Assembly (NCBI RefSeq): GCF_001642475.1
Contig: NW_019174076.1
Span: forward strand, 1 to 63,025
Direction of reading: 5' to 3'
From: Fonsecaea monophora
Taxonomy: Eukaryota; Ascomycota; Eurotiomycetes; Chaetothyriales; Herpotrichiellaceae
DNA: 63,025 nt
The position numbers were made by a program, and so were the translations under genes. Every line of letters starts with the position of its first letter. Positions within the stretch are counted from its first letter, which is position 1. The notes below the pieces were generated by a model, which saw only the letters and a program-made list of their open reading frames with translations, was not told the DNA's origin and did not search any database. Of this stretch, positions 34,957 to 45,220 are shown one piece after another.

Positions 34957-35245
34957 GGGGAGCTGACAACACCGTGAGATCAGTGTCGTATGTGTGTATA
35001 TCCCGAGATGTAAGCCATCGCGTACCTACTCGGTATACTTCACACAATGCGGGCCGCCACGCGGCATTCAAAGATACCTCGGATCCGAACCGTGAAAAAA
35101 GCTTGTTTCGAGTCGTGTTCAACGGCGGGGGGGAGCAATATCTATGTTACCTACCACCCTACCACTCTGCCTACCACTAGCTGCAAAGGGTATCCCATAG
35201 ATTTCCTAGGTGGGCGTCGTCAGTACCCGTTTCGTTATCAGACCG

Positions 35246-35264
35246 TACCTACCTACCTACCTAC
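35246..35264. repeat. (TACC)4-5 microsatellite
   Basis: Four full copies of TACC plus a partial copy. Confidence 0.85.
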
Positions 35265-37684
35265 GGACCCTGATGTCAGAGCCCACAACTTGGCGGAGGG
35301 GGATATCAAAAACGGCTGTGGGCCAACACACTGCAGGTACCCTACATTTTGAACAAGCCTTTTTGTACAGCGTCGTACTTTGTCTTGTACAATGGTTTGT
35401 GGTTTGTGGTAGAGAGGAGTACGTCGTACTCGTACGGGGCTATCAGAGTCTGTTGCGGTAACGACGGTGCAGAAGTAACGATACATAGGTATGTAGTATT
35501 GTGGATCGCCAATCCACAATCCACTGCGACTTCGACTCGAGATTTTCACAATCTCTCATGGGACAGTGACAGCCAGTACCGCATTGATACCGGCTTGTCC
35601 GTCCGTATCTGTACGAGGTACACGGCACTTTGCGCTACTTGGAACAAACGCAACCCACCCCCCCCCCTCCTCGGGTACGCTAAACCGACTTCGGGAATGT
35701 CATTCTGTGTTTCGGTCCCGAAAAGGAAGTGGACCAGACCAGGCCAGACCAGGACGACCATCTCAATCTCATATTTTCGATCCAAAGTCAGCCCTCTGGG
35801 GGAAGGGCGGGACCCATCGCTACTTGAAGCAAAGTAGCCCTCCACTGAGGCGCGCGTGGGAACTTGAGTGTCTGGCCCGCTGACTCAAAGGGACCCATTT
35901 ATCAACGCACTTACACACACATCACACCCCTGCTCTGCTCTGCTTTGCTCCTTTACCTTCCCTCGGGATGCCTCTGGGATCGCTCCCATCCAATCCCTCG
36001 AGTTTGTGTGGGTATTTTGACTCGCCTCGCCTCGTCTCTGGTCACGAGCCTCGTCTTATGGGCCCCCAAAGTCAGACGTGCAGCAAAGCTTGTGCGAGAC
36101 AAGCTTCCGGCCCGTCTGCGGGACAACACATCGTCTTCGATGGCCGGGCCATGAGGCTGTTGGATGATGTAGATGGAAAGATTGATCAGAGCTGTTAGAA
36201 GATAGGTGAGTGCCAGCCTGGAAAAAGCCACATGTTAGAATAGAGAAGCAAGGAGGCAGGTATCGGAGCAGAGTAGTGTGAACCCTGGGGTACCATTGGG
36301 GTGTTATGACATTGATTTTGATCTGTGGCAGGTTGCGTATGAAACTTCGCGTGGCATCGACAAAGATATCGGTGCTGACGGCGGCAAGCTGTGCATATTC
36401 CTCTCTCTCCCCCGACCTAATCCTCATGGCCGTGACATGCTTGCAAGGCTTTGTAGTCTTTGAGATTGCGTCGCCTTCGAACCGGCAAATAAGTCCATTG
36501 CTCGCCGTGACCGTGCACACGAAGGCATTGAACCCCGGTCGCTCTTTTGTAGGTTGTGACACATCAGCTTTTACTCACGATGCAACTGGGACAAGGGGAG
36601 CCGCCATTGCCTGCAACCCAGAGGGTGACAAGTCAGCACTTCTGTCCCCTGCGATCAGTATGAATGCTTACATTTGACTCCTTTTCGCCCTGCAGAAGTT
36701 ACACGGGACTGGAGACCTGTAAGAGCCTTTCGCTGGTGGTCGAGGCTATGCTGACCGCGGCGAGGCTGTGAAAATTGCCTGTATATCTGAACATGGATGT
36801 CGCTCCAGATAGAGCTACTCGAAAACATGCGGAGAAGCCCTGTCTTTCGCATTTGATTGTCGTACAGGGCATCTTCACTAGTCACACTGACACGCTAGTC
36901 CGAGTGTAGGAATATAAAGCTACTGATACTTGGAATGACCAATCAGATCCACCCCACTAGCACTTAGCCAATAGTATTACGATATCCTCCCGCGCAGGAG
37001 TCGGCAGACATTCCTATCTGAGCGATATAATCCTCGGTTGATGGAGGCTCTGCCAGCCTGATCCGAGACGTGACCGTAGCAGAGACTCTCCTCGTTGCTC
37101 TGCCTAGTGTAAGATGTAGATCCTTTGGATAATTCCAGAGATCACCCACAGTGTGACCACTCGTAACCTACTCGGCCCGCATTTCCGCTGCCCTCGGCCC
37201 GGAGAGAGCCTGAATTTGACATTTTGGGCCGGACTCCGGAACAATAGCAACCGGCCAAATTGGGTTAAGGCGCCCCCCACAAACGAGCTACCTCACTCTA
37301 ACCTGTTTGGCTCCGAAAGCCACCCATCTTCTCCAGCTCGAAGTTTTTGTCTGAGCGGTGGCCTCAGTGGTTGAAATAAAGACGAAAGCGCCTTTGAGGA
37401 CATCGTGTGAACCTCACACGGGCCCCCAGCCAACCAAGGTCCAAAGTAAACCGTAGGGGTCGCGATCCGGATGTAAATCCCGAGATCCCCAATCGGACGC
37501 CAACCCCCCGGAACGGATTATTTTTACTCGGACGATCGTGCACAGTTATGTCCGAGCTCTGGGCTCCCGTTTATCGTGTCAGGCATTGGGGATTGTGTTT
37601 GTTCAAAAAGCGACAACACACACCAGCCTTCGGTATCAACCCATCCTAGGTCGACAAGAGAACGGCTAGACTCTCCAAGACGAA

Positions 37685-38547
37685 ATGTCGGACATTGTCA
37701 AAAGCAAGAAGGGCCGCTCAGAGTGGCATTACCTGGTACCAGCCCTGTGCCCGAGATAGGTTTGTGGTCTAATTCGTGCGGCCTTGCGCCGCTCCAAGGG
37801 TGATTTGACGACCCTCGACAACTTGCATTCAACTTTACCGTTCCCACTCAGTGCCTATCACAAGCCGGAACTGAGGAAGGAGGAAGAAGAAATTTTCGAG
37901 CACTACGTAAGATGGATGGAGTTCAACGACCATCGCTTTGCGACCAACCCCGAAGAAGGCGCTGAGTTTTACGACGGTGCACAAGTCTTGTACTATGACT
38001 TGATGGGCCTGATTCCGCGTATGCCCTCTGATGCTGTGGCTAGCTTGACCCTGTGCTCGCGTGGCTAATAGTTTCAAGGCGGTCGCTTCGTCGAACATTT
38101 TTACCATATTGGACGTGAGTGAGAGCTTCTCAATTATGGGCTTTGACGTGCTGAACTCATTGTTTGAGCGTACTTCGCCAAGTCTCACATCGGCTACAAG
38201 GACATGGAAATCATTGCCACTGCTCCCGACTTCGGATTCTGCAACATGGAACAGGTCTGGCTCCTCGTCTGTGATGTCTGTTGCATGGGACCTGCTGATA
38301 CGTATGTGTAAAGCATTACTACGGCGTCAGCACCGATGGTCATAAGTTTGACTTTAAATTTCGTTACACTGGCCTGCTGAAAAAGAGAGATGGTGTCTGG
38401 AGGTGGATCCAGGAACATGTGTCGTTCCCGGCCAACATTGCCACCCAAATGGCCGATTTCACCTGCAGTCAAGACGCCGGCGAACATTTGAGGATGAAGG
38501 ACGAGGACAACAAGAAGAGAGAGGAGCTCGACAAGGCTCAGGCCTAG
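37685..38547 (+). CDS. SnoaL-like (NTF2-fold) protein, possible cyclase/dehydratase/isomerase
   Basis: Cytosolic protein of the NTF2/SnoaL-like superfamily. The model is join(37685..37735,37799..38018,38079..38114,38169..38254,38314..38547), 208 aa, five exons. The fold is supported by the helical start (EEEIFEHYVRWMEF), a central FVEHFYHIG, and the closing strands FDFKFRYTGLLKKRDGVWRWIQEHVSF, a hallmark of SnoaL-like domains. The tail is charged. All four introns use a non-YAG acceptor (AAG, AAG, GAG, AAG), each with a likely CTAAT/CTGAx branch site. The first intron has a weak donor (gtacca), so the 17-residue first exon is the least certain part. Neighbours include an EthD protein and a Zn2Cys6 factor. 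Small proteins of this type act in aromatic or polyketide chemistry, but the substrate is unknown. Confidence 0.75.
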
Positions 38548-38816
38548 CAGGACTAGAGCAGTCTCACGGTGGCAGTTCACGGGAGCGAGCAAGCTGAATG
38601 GAAGCACTCTCTTCACGGGGCGCCTGGGCTGTAAGAGACCAGCATGCTCAGAAACCTCTCTCTGCGTTTGACCAATATTGCATGTAATTGCGGTTCGATA
38701 TCCGGGGACAACAACACGCGTTGGACCTGCAAGGTCGTTCCGAACTATTCGATATTGGACTATCTGCTGTTACTCCCATGGTTTCCTTGAGTGATGGCTG
38801 CTGCGGACCGTTTAAT

Positions 38817-39310
38817 TCATACTTCGACTCCTACGAGTGCTTTACCTCCGTCCACTCCGATATAATCTGACCCGAGAGACCAGACGATTTGCTTTTCGTC
38901 GAAGAACTTCTGCTCGTCGGGGCGGACCACTTCCACGTAATAAGGATCTTCCAGCGCTTTCCTAAAACTTTCCCAAGACGGAACCTGGACTTCTAAAATT
39001 CCATCGAATCCAAGATCTTTGTCAATGACTTTCAAAGTCCCACCGTGAGCATTCCCCCCGTGGGCGTTGCCATTCATAATCTTGTTTGAATCGGGGTTAA
39101 TGTGGACCTGTTCAACGTGAGTGAGCTACTGGCAATCATGTTCCAGGTCGAGAGGCTGACCTGTCGATATTTGAGGACCCCATGCTTCGCCAGCCAAGGG
39201 GAAACTATGGGCGCGTGCACTTCTCGCCAATGACGGCTATACTCTTCCGGGGTCATGGAGGCTTTTCTCCGCACCAACGCCATGATCGTTACTGGTTGAG
39301 GTTGCGCCAT
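38817..39310 (-). CDS. EthD-domain protein
   Basis: The model is complement(join(38817..39107,39161..39310)), 146 aa, one intron. The ferredoxin-like EthD domain (dimeric alpha+beta barrel) covers nearly the whole protein. VTIMALVRRKASMTPEEYSRHWREVHAP is split by the family's conserved pattern: a hydrophobic strand, then a helix with WxxxHAP. Later segments are FDGILEVQVPSWESFRKAL and EDPYYVEVVRPDEQKFFD, which are also typical. A GNAHGG duplication occurs mid-protein. EthD proteins are found in ether-degradation clusters of bacteria and as decarboxylase or cyclase-like partners in fungal aromatic polyketide clusters. Its neighbours, a SnoaL-like gene (269 bp away, convergent) and a Zn2Cys6 factor, fit a shared pathway. 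Confidence 0.85.
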
Positions 39311-40579
39311 ATTCTCGACTCGGGAGCAAAGAGGATAGCCAGCTGAGTGATGGGGTATGTGTCGGGTGACTCTGACCTTTTTCTTTTCCAGACGCGAGAA
39401 AGGATTGAGAGGAGGTTGATCGACAGCAGGCGATGAACCTGACAGGATTTTTATCTTGCTTCGCTCTGGCGCGCAATTTCCCGATTTGGTCGGCCGGCGG
39501 CCGGAATCATGATGGGCGATGTCGTGGGACCCCGTCCCCACCGCCCGATGTTTCCTTGCGACCCAGTTTCCATATATACGAATGAAAAGACACTGCTCGA
39601 CGCCCTGTGTAGACAGTCTTGTCACACTTCTTCCTGCAACACGACCAAGGTCAGCTGAAGCGGCACAAACTTGGTCCGAGTTCCTTACCGTGCTAGATCG
39701 ATAGCCATGATAGCTTGCGATGATCAAACGGTACAATGTCAACGCGCACTCGTCTCTGTTACGACAGCATCACTTTCGACTATCCGGAGGGCGTTGTCCA
39801 GAGCATACCTCAGGATTTGGTGCCCATCAAAGTCTGGACGCCCGTGGCAGACCACTGCAGTATGAAGGGGGAAGTAATTGGGGCCATCGCGAGGTGGTGG
39901 GCCGCCGGTACGAGAGCTTCTCGCGACGTACCATCCGGCTAAGCACACGAGGAGTCTCTTGCTACAACCTTGACCCCAACAACCGGAAGGGCCAAGACCG
40001 AGACGGCCTGGAGAACCGACGTCGCGCGGAGATCAGTACAGATGGGGTTAAGATGATGACTTCAATTTTTTGTGACTTGAGTAGATATCGCTGGCTTCGA
40101 CTAACAGGCCCCCAAGGTCATACAACCCTGTAAGGTGCCGCACGTTGTCATTCGCATCGCAGTACAATACCTCTGCTCAGGAGGCTCAGCCTTGCAGCCT
40201 CGTGACTCCTGGCCAATCATGTCTCTCGAGTCTACCTAATCTTCTTTCTCCTTGTATGTGGGGCCAAGACTTCAGGTCCAAACCCTAAAATAAGGTCGTC
40301 TCCAACGAACAAACCCAACAAACCCGCCCGTTCTCGTCATTCATCAAAACCCGACGCCAGCCGCATCACTTTTGGGCTTGATTCTTCTGGGTTGACCTCA
40401 GCCAGAGATTCTTGCATCGGATTTGTGTTATTATTTGTCATTTTTTGGCCGGCGCAAGGCCTGACGTACGGGGCCTGGAGTGCGCGTCTTTATCCGAGAC
40501 AACCCCCGATCGGAGTCTTCAAGCTCGAATCTTTGCCTTTTTCTTGCATTGAATCGCGAATAATGTCCCGCGTCAAGGC
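39311..40579. other. Divergent intergenic region, EthD gene / Zn2Cys6 gene
   Basis: This 1.27-kb region lies between divergent starts. It has a CGG/CCG-rich stretch at about 39491-39505. An ORF of 68 codons (39736-39942, plus) has fairly coding-like third positions but no recognisable family, so I leave it uncalled. Confidence 0.45.
39491..39505. promoter_or_regulatory. CGG/CCG-rich candidate Zn2Cys6 binding region
   Basis: Overlapping CGG and CCG triplets in inverted arrangement lie about 180 nt upstream of the EthD start, in the region shared with a Zn2Cys6 gene. Such triplets are the usual half-sites of this regulator class. The match is weak evidence. Confidence 0.25.
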
Positions 40580-43109
40580 ATGAGTTCTAGTTCGTCTGCC
40601 AATCAAGATGTCACGTCTGCTTCGGCGCAAGCAAAGCAGGCTGCGTGTCTGGAATGTCGCCGGAGCAAGGTGAAATGTACGCGCGACGCCAATGCCCCGG
40701 TGTGTCGGAAGTGCCAACAGGCAGGTCTGCAATGCGTCACGCCAGAGTACCATGTTGGACGGTATAAAGGGGTCAAGAAGTGAGTTTTTTCGAGCTCTGG
40801 ATAGTAACGCGGCGCTGAAAAACCGCGGTTTATCAGCAAGAGAACAGGGTTGGAAAAGGCAATCTATCAGGTCGAACAGGCGCTCAAGCGAACCAAAGAT
40901 GGATCGACTGGGCTCTCCTCCGAGGTTGAAGCCGACCTTCGACAGTTGATCGGGGCCCCCCAGACCGACACTGCACTACAGAGGAGGGCGAGTTCGCACA
41001 CCCCAACAAACCTTCCACGAACTTTCCTCCCGCCGCGCACAAGCCTGGTTCCTAGCGAGAATAATGGCGCCGCAGACGACAGCAATAGTAACGAGGCGAC
41101 TGCGACGGACCACGGCGAGAAACCCGACGAACTCGCACTCAACAATGCCGACAATCCCCTGCAATTGCTTGCCATGGCCTCTGTGCTGCCGGGCCATTCA
41201 CCCTCGACCGTAATGTCCACATCGCCCGCAGGTGTTGCGTCGCAACCAGGAACAAATGACGCAAACCTTGGCGATGTCGAATTACAGCAGTTTTTTGGCT
41301 CCCTCATGCCCAGGCTGGATAATTCTCCCGATCTTGACCCGATCGACCTGGGGCTTGTGACACAGGATGAAGCCGACTCGCTGTTTGCTTACTTCTACGA
41401 ACGACTATCGCATACGAGATGGGGTCTTGACCCTACCCTCCACACGGCGTCATTTGTGCGGTCAAGGTCAGCTTTTCTGTTCACCTCCATTCTAGCCGCC
41501 TCTGCACTATTCCTCCCCAAGGCGGAGGCATTGTCGAAGCGACTCTCCAACCACCGAAACAATCTCGCGCAAACCGTGATATTTAAGAGACATAGATCAG
41601 TCGAGATTGTGTTGGCTTTCATGGTTAACATTCCTTGGATGACGCCGGCGAAACACTGGGCGGACGATGAGACATGCGCGTATCTCTCGATGGCGCTGAG
41701 CCTGGCATTGGACCTCTCTTTGAACAAGATTGTGGTCCCTTCCCCCACGATCCGTCCCGCGGGCTTCCTCGACCGGGTGGCCAAGGCCGAGTGTATCGAT
41801 TCCGCAAAGGCTTTGCAATTAGATGGTTTCCCGCACGTCGATCCGACTTCCACCTTGGGCCGTCGTTTATTGAGGACCCGTGAGCGAGTATGGCTTGCAT
41901 TATTCGTTCTTGATCGAGGGTAGGCACACGATACTAAATACGCGACGAAACTACCAGCTGACACGTGCCTGCAGCATCTGCCTTGCAAGGGGAAGGCCAT
42001 ATGCTGTTCCAATCGGGCCACTGGTGGACAGCTGTGACACGTGGCACATTTCTGACATCGCCGATCGATGGGATGGCAGTGTCATCTCAGCAGCTGTTTT
42101 GAGGCGAGACTTGGTATGCCGCGCCTCCTGACATTTCCTCTGACGTCTGCTGACCCCGGCAAGGTCGGCCTCATCACGAGTGTCCGCGAATTTTGTGATG
42201 GTAGTCAAGGTGTCAATGGTGGCTCAGCGGCCGTGAGATTGTGAGTTGACCCTCTCTCAGCGGCGCTGTTGGGAGCCCAGAATCCTCTTTGGATATATCG
42301 CTTGAACTGACGGCCTGATAGCCTGAAAGACAAAATCGACCGTTTCTTTGAACAGTGGTATGCAGTTTGGTCACGTCAAATCACACAAGGCGACGGTAAG
42401 CAACACAGACTATCTTCTTTCTTCCACGCCATAACCGTGTCTTGCAGGTCAATTACCTCCCTACGTCGAGATCCTTGTTTCTCACACCAAACTTTCCACA
42501 TATTGTAACGTCGTTAACCACCCGACGGCCTCGAACGACGTGAAACAATTCTTTCGTGCCGCAGGCCTTGCATCAGCCATGAATGTCATGCGTGCAGCGG
42601 TCCAGGGAGAGAATCGACTCAAATCGATGCCGAACAACACCGTCATTATGGTCTCTTTCGCGGCAACTTTTGCTCTCGCCCTTGGAACCACGAGTCAGGG
42701 CAATCGAGCCATGCTAGCCCCAAATGCGAGAACCCTGATTGAAGAGACAGCCCAAGTTTTGGAGAGGATTGGCAGCTCCCCGCGACACCGCAAGGGTCTC
42801 TCTGTCCTTTTCGCGAGGCACATTCGGCGAATCATGCAGAGCTCAGTACTCAGTCCTCCCGAAGACAACCAGGGCTTTGTCTCGGGCCCTTCAGAGGAGC
42901 AACATCATCAACAAGATCAGAATCCTAAGCACAATCCCCCACGGACAGCTTCAATGCCTGCGCCCAATGTTCCACTGGAGCCGTATGTGTTTGACATGAC
43001 GGACGACCAGATCCTCGAAGCCATCAACAACGCTAGTACTTCGCAGGACTTGTTCCAACTTGACGAGACTATGTTCTTCGACTGGTTAGACTGGCCCAAC
43101 GTCACATGA
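40580..43109 (+). CDS. Zn2Cys6 transcription factor (candidate cluster regulator)
   Basis: The model is join(40580..40779,40837..41919,41975..42113,42164..42240,42322..42395,42448..43109), 744 aa, six exons, all in frame. The zinc cluster uses Cys 23, 26, 33, 42, 45 and 52 (CLECRRSKVKC, then VCRKC). The linker KYKGVK-type basic patch is followed by a predicted coiled coil (GLEKAIYQVEQALKR). The fungal-specific domain includes LFAYFYERLSHTRWGLDP and a transmembrane-like FLFTSILAASALFLPKAEAL segment. This is characteristic of regulators related to fungal aromatic-acid and Tcr-like activators. The C-terminus is acidic and aromatic (MTDDQILEAI, ETMFFDWLDW), a plausible activation domain. It lies between EthD and the mitochondrial carrier, whose stop codon is only 65 bp away and convergent. 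Confidence 0.9.
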
Positions 43110-43174
43110 GCGGCCACACCTGTGGCCGTAGGTCTTGGTGTGAATTGGAGCCCGTGTTCAGCGTGGTCACAACA

Positions 43175-44585
43175 TTAAATCTTCTGGGTTGCCACTCGCG
43201 TGGGCACTACATCCGGAACTGTCTCGACTGACTTCATATCCCTTGACAGGTTCACCAATTTCTGCAGCTGCTCGATGAAGACGAAAGTAAGAACTGTGTT
43301 CGGCCTGCTGAATGTTAGGACTTGAGCCAGCACAGAAATCTTGTTAATGCCTTACGCTAGCCTCAGCCAAGCAGGAGTCCAGCCTCGCATCAGAAAGCCA
43401 GGCCCCTCGTTGCGTAAAGATTCGGTGACAATCTTCCTTACACTCTGTTTGGGGTTTGTTAGCTCCTAGCCAGGCCTCTTAAGGGATGCCTTACTGGTTT
43501 CGCGCCATCAACGGCCACCGCATTTTGGATTCGACTCTTCAATACATCGGCAGGTGCGCAAGCAGTTGTTGCGACTGTGCCTGCAAGCAATGAAGCGAGG
43601 AAATGTGTGAAGATGCCATCTTTGAGGCCCAAGGAAGGGTTTGAGAGGAGTTGGCGCTTTGCGGCAGAATACCTGCACGAATATGAGCATGAAGACCGAC
43701 GAGGAAGCGAGTGCCGTACGTTGCTATCTGAGAAACATCTGCACCTGCTTAGCGACATGATCCGACATGGCATATTCGAGACTTACTCATTATTACGCTT
43801 CGGACAACATTAGGGCCTAGTCCTCTGCTAAAGGTCCGCAGTCCCTCTTCACGGCCAATCCTCACAATGGCGTCAATTGCGTGGTTATATCCGAATCGTT
43901 GACCTGGCGATCTTGCTCCATCCGCGCACATCCTCACCAAGGCGACCTATACCAACATCAGCGACTCCACGAATCACGTAATACGAGCTGCGGACCTCTG
44001 TGGGATTTCCGACGAGTCCGGCCAAACCACCCGCAGCACCCGCGCAGACAATCTCCCACGAGCTCGGTAATCGTCTCTGGCCAGTTCGTTCTCTGGCGAT
44101 ACCTGCAAAGTAATTATACAGGCCGAATCTTGCGGTTGAATATGTGGATTGGCGAAGCATCGAAGCCGAGATTCCCCACCACAAGGAGGGAATGCCTGTG
44201 GATTAGATGAGTTGTTTGTCACGGGTCAAGCGTCTCTGTGATGACTTACCATCTCTGCTTGCGAACCGGATCATCGTCCGCAGCATGTTTTGCCTTGTCG
44301 ACATGACTTGCATTCTGCTATGGCTGTCTTCAGCACTTGGTGGCCCTTCACACGGCCATTCGACCTACTATTTCGTCTGATCCAGCGGGTGTGCTAAAAG
44401 TACTCATCAGTCTCCCTGTGGTCTCTCCTACAAGCGGAATGAGCTGAATTTCCATACTGAAACATGCGGCCATCGACGCAGCAGCTCCTCTGTGTCGAAT
44501 GTGTCAGCAGCCGGATCCGGCCGAAAAGAGGTCTCAACAATTACCCAAGCCAGAAGGGCTGCCCTTTTTGCTTCGATTTGGCCAT
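43175..44585 (-). CDS. Mitochondrial carrier, dicarboxylate-type (Dic1-like)
   Basis: Inner-membrane solute exchanger. The model is complement(join(43175..43304,43356..43444,43495..43672,43720..43738,43787..43946,43996..44195,44250..44317,44369..44393,44458..44489,44545..44585)), 313 aa, ten exons whose lengths sum to a perfect frame. All three carrier signatures are present: THPLDQTKYRMQ, GNPTEVALVRM and APADVLKSRIQ. This trio, with SxLRQSTYSTARFG after the first, matches dicarboxylate carriers, which exchange malate or succinate for phosphate. Exons of 41, 32, 25 and 19 nt are unusually small. The donor after GNPTE (gtccgc) is the weakest junction. SCOT, transcribed divergently next door, releases succinate in the matrix, which this carrier could export. 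Confidence 0.85.
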
Positions 44586-45220
44586 AATCCGCTGTTTTTG
44601 TTCGCAAAACCTGCTAATGGGATTGGCTGGCACGCCTCTCTCTCTCTCTGACAACGACAGGGCGCGAGGTTCCTTGGAAAATGGCTTAAGTCGGCTTGAT
44701 GACCATCGTTCGGAAGTCTGACCTGTCTTCCAGACGCGCATATAAATTCGGGAGGTTGCACAGCAATATACACTGGAGTTCGACAGTCCAACCATCCTGC
44801 GCTGTTTTGTGTATGACAACATCGCTTATCCCAGGGAGCTTCGACCCCTTGCGCGCTGTTCGTCCCCAGATTCGGAACGCCGCGACCATTCTCGTCGGGG
44901 AATTTTCTCCATCCGTTCCGCTAACCGCACACATCCACCTGAGTTTCGCCCGCAAACTTCGGCATCAAAAATACAACCGAGATTACGTCTCGTCACGTGG
45001 AATTCTTCCAACTGAAGTTTGACCGAATTGAGCGACTCGCTGCCGACTGTACCCGCGCTGTTAGCCGATGTCGCTGCTCTGCTCCTGGCTGTCCCGGTCA
45101 TAGACTCGAAGAATCGTTGTTCCATTCCTGGAGCCCGGATTGGTAACGGGCATATATTGTTGGTCCAGCCCCAACCACATCGACCACAACAAGTGAGAAG
45201 GAAAAAAGCAAGCAGGAAAG
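44586..45220. other. Divergent promoter region, carrier / CoA-transferase
   Basis: This 635-bp gap lies between two divergent genes for mitochondrial proteins, which suggests shared control. It has a TATAAATT at 44741 on the plus strand. No gene is seen in it. Confidence 0.5.
44741..44748 (+). promoter_or_regulatory. TATA-like element
   Basis: TATAAATT lies in the divergent region about 480 nt before the CoA-transferase ATG. A long 5' leader would be needed for it to serve that gene. Confidence 0.25.

Larger units (their letters stand above)
27856..37684. other. 9.8-kb gene-free region
   Basis: No gene is recognised on either strand over almost 10 kb. ORFs are short, rich in rare amino acids and mutually overlapping. 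The region contains many simple repeats, a poly-C run at 30360, several GTAC-rich words (29062, 30068, 35609) and some GT...AG intron-like pairs, but nothing I can assemble into a protein. In 36056-36677 several frames on both strands stay open for about 100-170 codons and I cannot choose between them. A long non-coding transcript, decayed sequence or fast-evolving small genes remain possible. Confidence 0.5.
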
